A stretch of DNA of 64,000 nucleotides from a virus: positions 1 to 64,000 of the IMG/VR virus record IMGVR_UViG_3300003771_000090; one strand, written 5' to 3'. Of the stretch, positions 59,345 through 64,000 are shown piece by piece (within the stretch, counting starts at the first letter, position 1; every line of letters starts with the position of its first letter). Made by a program: the position numbers and the translations under genes. The notes beneath the pieces are model-generated. The model saw nothing but the letters and a program-made list of their open reading frames with translations, did no database searches and was not told the origin of the DNA.

Positions 59345-59768
59345 TCGTCGGATCCGCTACGCTCGTAGGCGCGCTGGCGCCATTCCATCAATTCGGCGAC
59401 CCCCATGGCGTACATCACGTCTGGGGGCCAGTGGAAGATCACTGCAATGTCGGCGACGGCGTGCTCGATTCGGTCTGGAAGTTTTCCTCCCTGGCCGACT
59501 TCGGCAGCAAAAAACTGGCTACCGCCGTGCCTAGCTGGGTCAGGTCGGCCGGGTCCAGCCTACCGACGTCATGCTGCGTCAGCGTGGGATTGGTGATGCG
59601 CGGCAGCACCAGGTGAAGGGCGGACACGTCCATCCGCATCAGGTCGATCAGACTGCAGCCGCGCAACTCGCCGGAGCCCGGCTTGCGCACCTGAATCTTC
59701 GAGATGGTTTGCTCGCCGCGCTGGATAGGCTGGTCGAGGTCGATGTCTACGGTGGTGGGTTGGGTCAT
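59341..59768 (-). CDS. E': Tail assembly chaperone E+E', made by -1 frameshift
   Basis: The zero frame to the slippery site (87 codons) and then -1 gives about 142 residues. The E' part reads DRIEHAVADIAVIFHWPPDV and MGVAELMEWRQRAYERS, the hallmark E' sequence. The stop overlaps the T start by ATGA. Frameshift production is established for P2 E+E'; here it is inferred from the conserved site. Confidence 0.9.
59439..59768 (-). CDS. E: Tail assembly chaperone E
   Basis: A 109-residue zero-frame P2 gpE homologue (VDIDLDQPIQRGEQTISKIQ, RKPGSGELRGCSLIDLMRMD). It contains the slippery site near residue 86 and is normally the major product; a shifted fraction reads into E'. Confidence 0.9.
   Translation of the reverse strand: MTQPTTVDIDLDQPIQRGEQTISKIQVRKPGSGELRGCSLIDLMRMDVSALHLVLPRITNPTLTQHDVGRLDPADLTQLGTAVASFLLPKSAREENFQTESSTPSPTLQ
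59508..59514 (-). promoter_or_regulatory. Slippery site T TTT TTG for programmed -1 frameshift
   Basis: On the minus strand AG-T TTT TTG is in correct phase for a -1 shift from E to E'. The same heptamer is used in P2. Confidence 0.9.
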
Positions 59769-59800
59769 GATCGTTTAGACACAAGTGGTTGGGGGGAGGG

Positions 59801-60310
59801 CTATACGCCCATCGCGCGGCGTTGCTCCGCCAGGCGGTCGACGCCGAAGACGGTTTCGATGAAGTTGACGTGGTCGATTTCGCACCAGACTTCGCCGTTG
59901 ACGGTGAGCTTGTAGTAGCTGATGGAGGACTTGACCTTGAACTGGCTGTTGTCGCCGGCCTTGGCGGCGCCCATGTCCAGCTCCGTGTGCCGGCCACGGA
60001 TGACGACTTCCACGGCATCGACCGCTTCGGAGTCGTCGCGCTGATAGGCACCCGCGAAGCGCAATAGCACGCCGTCGACGGCCGTGATGCCCCATGCCTT
60101 GAAGGGCTCGCGCATCAGGCCGCCATAGGTGGCTTCCGTTTCCATTTTCTCGGCGCCCAGGTCGATGTCGACGGGGCCGTTCATCCCGCCGGCGCGGTAC
60201 TCCTCCAGTTTGCGGGCCAGCTTGGGCTGCGTGAAATCCTCGCACTCGCCCACGTAGCTGACGCCGTCGTGGAACACGTTGAAGTTCTTGAGTTTGCGTG
60301 GCAACGCCAT
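59801..60310 (-). CDS. FII: Tail tube protein FII
   Basis: A 169-residue P2 gpFII homologue (LPRKLKNFNVFHDGVSYVGE, PKLARKLEEYRAGGMNGPVD, KSSISYYKLTVNGEVWCEID). It builds the inner tube of the contractile tail. It follows the sheath gene in the operon. Confidence 0.93.
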   Translation of the reverse strand: MALPRKLKNFNVFHDGVSYVGECEDFTQPKLARKLEEYRAGGMNGPVDIDLGAEKMETEATYGGLMREPFKAWGITAVDGVLLRFAGAYQRDDSEAVDAVEVVIRGRHTELDMGAAKAGDNSQFKVKSSISYYKLTVNGEVWCEIDHVNFIETVFGVDRLAEQRRAMGV

Positions 60311-60344
60311 GGTCTGTTCCTTCGTGTGATGACCGTTCGAACAC

Positions 60345-61517
60345 TCACGCGGTGACTGCGCGGGCGAACTGCATGAGGTAGCGGTCGGTGATGCGCTGGC
60401 GCAGCGTCAGGTTCTCCAGCGGCGGTACGGGGGTGTAGTCGTAGTCGATGGCGAGGGCACCGGACTTCAGCGTGTCCTTGGTATTGATCGAGGCGTCGAA
60501 CCACGCTTCGCCGCCGAGCAGGTAGCCGTTTCGCGTGAGGCCGCGCATCTTGGCGTTAATGCCTTCCAGGATGTCGCGCACCAGGGAAGGGTGCATCGGC
60601 AGGTCCATCGCCCAGGCGTGGGCTTCGGCCATGGTGTCGGCCAGCACCTGCGCCGTGCGGGTGTAGTTTTCGAAGGCGAACAGCGGATCCGCGCTGCAGG
60701 TGCGGGATCCCCAGAACCGGAAACCCTGGAAGTTGACCAGCGTGGTGACTTCGTTCCGGTTCAGGTAGCCGGCATCGGTGGCCGGATCCTGCAGATCCCA
60801 GAACACATCCTTCGACAGTCCCGTCACACCATTGACGGCAACGTTCGACAGCGTCTTGTGCCAGCCCACCTCTTTGTCGAGCTTGGCCCGCAGGCCCAGG
60901 GCGCGGGCAGTGGCCCAGAGCGTCGCTTCGGAGCTGGTGACCGTGTTCCAGCCCACAAACTCGGGCCAGATCGTCATTAGCTCGCGCTGGCCGAAGTTGG
61001 AGCGGTAGGCCACGGCTTCTTCCTTCGTTTCGCAGCCGAAAGCAGACACATAGGCAAAGGCCCGCAGCTTCTGCGCGATGGCGGCCAGCTCGGCGGCCAC
61101 GGGCAGGCTGTCCAGGCCGGGAATGCCCAGGATGCGCGGCGCCACGCCAAGGGTGTTCTTCGCGGACAGCAGCGCCTTCATGCCGGTAAAGCGGCCGTTG
61201 GCGTCGGTGCTGCCGATCAGGTTGGTAGTGGTCTCGGCGGCGCTTTCGCCTTCGGCCACGCGCACCACGACCGTCAGCGGGTTCGCCTGGTCGGTGATGG
61301 CATCGAGCGTCTGGGCCAGCGTGCCCTTGTTGCCAGCCTTGCCCAGGGACGCCAGGGGGTTGGCCAGCAGAATAGGGCGATTCAGCGGGAAGACCGCCGC
61401 GTCTGCGTCGTCGGCGGTGCAGACGATGCCAGGCACGGCAGTAGCGATGGTGCGGATAGGGCGGGTGCCTTCGTTGATTTCAACGACGCGTACGCCGTGG
61501 TGGTAGCCAGTTGGCAT
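60345..61517 (-). CDS. FI: Tail sheath protein FI
   Basis: A 390-residue sheath protein from [20 protein letters not shown], with [20 protein letters not shown] and [20 protein letters not shown]-type conserved parts. It contracts to drive the tube. The longer frame (to 61574) is rejected because the standard gpFI start is clear. Confidence 0.93.
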   Translation of the reverse strand: MPTGYHHGVRVVEINEGTRPIRTIATAVPGIVCTADDADAAVFPLNRPILLANPLASLGKAGNKGTLAQTLDAITDQANPLTVVVRVAEGESAAETTTNLIGSTDANGRFTGMKALLSAKNTLGVAPRILGIPGLDSLPVAAELAAIAQKLRAFAYVSAFGCETKEEAVAYRSNFGQRELMTIWPEFVGWNTVTSSEATLWATARALGLRAKLDKEVGWHKTLSNVAVNGVTGLSKDVFWDLQDPATDAGYLNRNEVTTLVNFQGFRFWGSRTCSADPLFAFENYTRTAQVLADTMAEAHAWAMDLPMHPSLVRDILEGINAKMRGLTRNGYLLGGEAWFDASINTKDTLKSGALAIDYDYTPVPPLENLTLRQRITDRYLMQFARAVTA

Positions 61518-61645
61518 GCAGTCCTCCGGGATGGGCAGGCAAAAGTCAGATCGCCCCGGTAGGATGCTTCGCACGTGCGTGGATGTCGTTCTGCTTGTGA
61601 TGTGTGGTCCGGTGATACAACCAGGAATGCCGCGTCAGCAGCCAG

Positions 61646-62272
61646 TCACAACGGATATTGAGCCGGTTGCTCGCCTTCGGTCCCTTTTGCCTTCGTTGCA
61701 ACCGCATCCTCGTCTGGCTCCTCGGGCCAGACGCGTGACGCGGGGAAGAATTCCTGATCGAGCACCGTGACCAACGCCATCTGGTAGGCCGCCCACGCTT
61801 TGAAGAGAGCCGCCGGGACGGGATCAAGCAGGCCGGCCGCCAGCGCGTCGGCCTTGCCCGCAGTCTTCTTTCTGGCACGTGCCATACGTTGGTCAAACTC
61901 GGCCATCGCGGCTTCCTGCTCGCGTTCCAGCAGCACCCGTGGGTTGATGACCCATTCGCCTTCAATGAAGTGATACTCGTCCGAAGGGCGGGGCGATGAC
62001 GTGAGTCCTGCCTGCTCCGGTGTGATGCCGGCCAGCAGAATTTCAGCAGTGGATCCATCATCCTGGCGATACAGCATGATGCCGCGATAGTCGGGCCGCA
62101 GCTCCCACGCGCCGTCCACATGGAATGGCCACGTGTAGCGTGTGCGATCAGGGAGCGGAGTCGCGGTACTGAAGGCCGGCAGCAGCCAGCGATCCTCATT
62201 GCACGGGTCTGGTTCCGCAAGCGTACTGCCCGTGTATTGGCCTGTCTGCGAATCGTATTTGTGAAGTTGCAT
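61646..62272 (-). CDS. Tail fibre assembly protein (G/Tfa-like)
   Basis: A 208-residue Tfa-type chaperone starting LHKYDSQTGQYTGSTLAEPD with DGAWELRPDYRGIMLYR and a helical C-terminal half. It corresponds to P2 gene G in position and resembles the chaperone at 35396-35998 in layout. It lies directly after fibre gene H. The 128 bases to FI hold no gene. Confidence 0.85.
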   Translation of the reverse strand: MQLHKYDSQTGQYTGSTLAEPDPCNEDRWLLPAFSTATPLPDRTRYTWPFHVDGAWELRPDYRGIMLYRQDDGSTAEILLAGITPEQAGLTSSPRPSDEYHFIEGEWVINPRVLLEREQEAAMAEFDQRMARARKKTAGKADALAAGLLDPVPAALFKAWAAYQMALVTVLDQEFFPASRVWPEEPDEDAVATKAKGTEGEQPAQYPL

Positions 62273-62282
62273 GAGAGTCTCT

Positions 62283-63617
62283 CTAGTAGGCGCGGATCAT
62301 TGCGAGCAGCGCGATGTTGCGAGGGCGGGCTTCGGTCGCGCCGTGGGATGCGACGATGACGTCGTGTCTGTGGGCTCCCACCTCGGCCACGCCAATATTG
62401 TGGGCATGCGTGCCGTCGGGATCGATTGCATGATCGTGTTCGCCGGCGTCGGAGGTGTGGATATCGCTCCTGCGGCTCTCCCCGATATCGTCGGCCGGGC
62501 CACCACCGCCATAGATCATCACGTTGCGCGAGATACCAGACGCGTGCGAGTGTCTTCCGGCAATCCGCGTTCTGCCGTTGTGCTGGTGCCAGCCTTGGGC
62601 GTCGGCCCATGCCCGGTGGCCGTGCCGCCCTGCAGGTGTGGTCGATGCCGTATGCGTGTGCTGCAGATTCTGGGAATCCTGGTAGGTGCCGATCACTCGT
62701 GCTTCGTCGGCGCCACGACCGTCGTCCCAGCAGCGCAGGAACTCGCCGCGCAGCTCGGGAACTCGGAAGGTGCTTTCGTCATCGCCGCCGGAGAAGCATC
62801 CGATAGCCCCCGCCTGCCATTCAGCTTCGGTCACAAGCGCACCGCTCGCACGCGCAAAGGCCCATAGCTGCGGATAGTCGTCCCGATTGAGAAGGGAGCC
62901 GTTCGCCTTCAGGAAGCCAGCTCGGGCGGAGGTTCGCGGCTCCAGCACCACCTGTCCGATGGACGCGTCACGAACGGCCGATTGCACGAAGGCGGTGGTA
63001 GCCAACCGTTGGGTGTCGTCACCGGCCGGCGGTGTGGAAGCCGTGGGTGTGCCAGTGAGCGCCGGGGACGCAAGAGGAGCCAGGAAGCGGAGCCGTGTTG
63101 CCAGTGTTTTCGGGGTGACGGCGCGAACCGCATCGGCCCCGGCGTCGGTCTCGGCCTGCGTGGCAATCTCGATGACGCCTTGCGTTTCGGTGCTGGCAGG
63201 GGGGTTCGCGAAGCTGGCGTCGCCGAACGTCAGCAGCGCTGTATCGATGGACACGAACCGGATGTCGGCCGCCAGCAGGAAGACGGCGCTGGCGGCCTTT
63301 TCGAGAATGGGTGCGTCCTGGACGTAGGTGCCGAACAGGGTGCCGTCGTCGAGATAGAGGCCGAAGCCGTAGGCCGGGTACTGGTCGGCGCTGTCGTCGC
63401 GGATGGTTACATGAATGGTATCGGGCGCCACGTTGATGCCGGCGATGGTTTCAATGCGCTTGTACTCGTTGGGCAGGGTCAGAAGGTCGTCGCTGTGGAT
63501 GAAGGCGGCATTGGCGATACCGATGGACAGAACCTGGCGTGACCGCGTGCCGGCGTTGTCGGGGGATACCAGCGCCGCGCGGCCAGCCTCTGTGAGATGG
63601 ATCAGCGTTCCTGGCAT
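62283..63617 (-). CDS. H: Tail fibre H with collar domain
   Basis: A 444-residue fibre starting MPGTLIHLTEAGRAALVSPD, the phage_tail_fibre attachment type. The middle contains ASTETQGVIEIATQAETDAG, then a collar-like domain (FRVPELRGEFLRCWDDGRGA) and the terminal EARPRNIALLAMIRAY. Its C-terminal elements match the prophage A fibre. It mediates host binding. Confidence 0.9.
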   Translation of the reverse strand: MPGTLIHLTEAGRAALVSPDNAGTRSRQVLSIGIANAAFIHSDDLLTLPNEYKRIETIAGINVAPDTIHVTIRDDSADQYPAYGFGLYLDDGTLFGTYVQDAPILEKAASAVFLLAADIRFVSIDTALLTFGDASFANPPASTETQGVIEIATQAETDAGADAVRAVTPKTLATRLRFLAPLASPALTGTPTASTPPAGDDTQRLATTAFVQSAVRDASIGQVVLEPRTSARAGFLKANGSLLNRDDYPQLWAFARASGALVTEAEWQAGAIGCFSGGDDESTFRVPELRGEFLRCWDDGRGADEARVIGTYQDSQNLQHTHTASTTPAGRHGHRAWADAQGWHQHNGRTRIAGRHSHASGISRNVMIYGGGGPADDIGESRRSDIHTSDAGEHDHAIDPDGTHAHNIGVAEVGAHRHDVIVASHGATEARPRNIALLAMIRAY

Positions 63618-63619
63618 AT

Positions 63620-64000
63620 TTAGACTTCCGAGAGAGTAAAGTGGCGATAGAGCGTCGGTCGGATCGCGGCCGCCACGGCCGTTGCGGATGTTTTCGAGAC
63701 GCTCTGGATGAAGGTGTAATGCGCCCGAACCGGCTTGGTGCGATGAATCTCGGCGAGTGCGTCGGTCACGAAATCTGCAGTAACACCGTCCCCGTCGCGT
63801 TCCCCTACGGTCATGACAAGCTCGAACGTGCCTGGTGTTCCACGAGGTGTCGCTTCCCACCACTCACGCAGGACAATGTCTCTGCCCAAGGCGGCGATCG
63901 CCTCCCGCACAGCGGAGGCGGTGCCGTTCTTGCGCGCGATGGGAATCGCTGTTTTCACCAGCGCGCGCCGGGTCTGTTCGGGCCAGTCACTCTTCCACGC
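63620..64000 (-). CDS. I: Baseplate protein I, truncated by window end
   Basis: The visible C-terminal 126 residues (IPIARKNGTASAVREAIAAL, LREWWEATPRGTPGTFELVM, RAHYTFIQSVSKTSATAVAA) are the end of P2 gpI, a wedge/baseplate component. The frame stays open to base 64000, so the N-terminal part is outside. Confidence 0.88.
   Translation of the reverse strand, partial: AWKSDWPEQTRRALVKTAIPIARKNGTASAVREAIAALGRDIVLREWWEATPRGTPGTFELVMTVGERDGDGVTADFVTDALAEIHRTKPVRAHYTFIQSVSKTSATAVAAAIRPTLYRHFTLSEV

Larger units (their letters stand above)
41072..64000. mobile_element. Prophage B, P2-like myophage (right end outside window)
   Basis: An integrase, a P4-alpha-like primase, an Ogr activator and the P2 tail gene order D-U-T-E/E'-FII-FI-fibre-H-I, all on the minus strand, identify a P2-type contractile-tail prophage. 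The window ends inside gene I, so J, W, V, lysis and capsid genes are expected to the right. It begins at the same tRNA-like attachment core that ends prophage A. About 5 kb of non-phage-like small genes sits between the methyltransferase and gene D. Confidence 0.93.

Noticed and set aside
61601-61619. P2-type late promoter TGT-N12-ACA before the sheath gene
   Set aside because: TGT and ACA elements occur with 11- or 13-base spacing but not 12 on either strand, so an Ogr site is not established.

Overview
The window is almost entirely two temperate-phage genomes lying head to tail in a GC-rich proteobacterial chromosome. Codon use, protein style and phage types suggest the order Burkholderiales (Ralstonia/Cupriavidus/Burkholderia-like); this is inference, because no host housekeeping gene is present.

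Prophage A (1 to about 41094) is a lambda/HK97-type siphophage. Its tyrosine integrase starts at base 1, followed by a convergent AlpA/Xis-like gene. A leftward early operon (about 1.0-7.5 kb) of small genes includes an HNH nuclease, a phage-encoded beta sliding clamp and several tiny coupled ORFs. An immunity region (7.5-9.9 kb) has two repressors, a Cro and shared operator-like repeats. A rightward replication block holds an O-like initiator with five iterons inside its gene (about 11.2-11.3 kb). Early accessory genes follow, including a HEPN-like gene at 16.3 kb. Late genes then run in classical order: HNH, candidate cos, terminases, portal, protease, capsid, connectors, tail tube, frameshifted G/GT chaperone, tape measure, tip genes, J, collar fibre, fibre chaperone, a glycine-rich adhesin, then holin, lysozyme and Rz/Rz1. 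The right edge carries a lipoprotein gene and a gene under a near-perfect LexA box.

At 41072-41094 lies a 3'-end copy of a leucine-type tRNA gene, read here as the attachment-site junction between the prophages. Prophage B (41.1 kb to beyond 64.0 kb) is P2-like: an integrase closely related to the first, a leftward early operon (Xis-like gene, small genes, zinc/Toprim/helicase primase, Ogr, ribbon-helix-helix protein), a divergent repressor, membrane genes, an overlapping Com/DNA-methyltransferase pair, and the tail genes D, U, T, E/E', FII, FI, fibre chaperone, fibre H and I, the last cut by the window end.

The least explained part is 49.7-54.9 kb, inside prophage B between the methyltransferase and gene D. 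It holds seven small orphan genes in mixed orientation, several resembling immunity-type, lipoprotein or secreted proteins. The genes are punctuated by degenerate copies of a GGCCAG...CGGCC repeat, nearly one per gene. This looks like a cassette-type accessory array, possibly an orphan immunity locus carried by a phage.

Other points of interest are the in-gene iteron origin, the LexA-box gene, the tandem prophages sharing one tRNA target, the Com-methyltransferase overlap, two programmed -1 frameshifts and the HEPN-like accessory gene.
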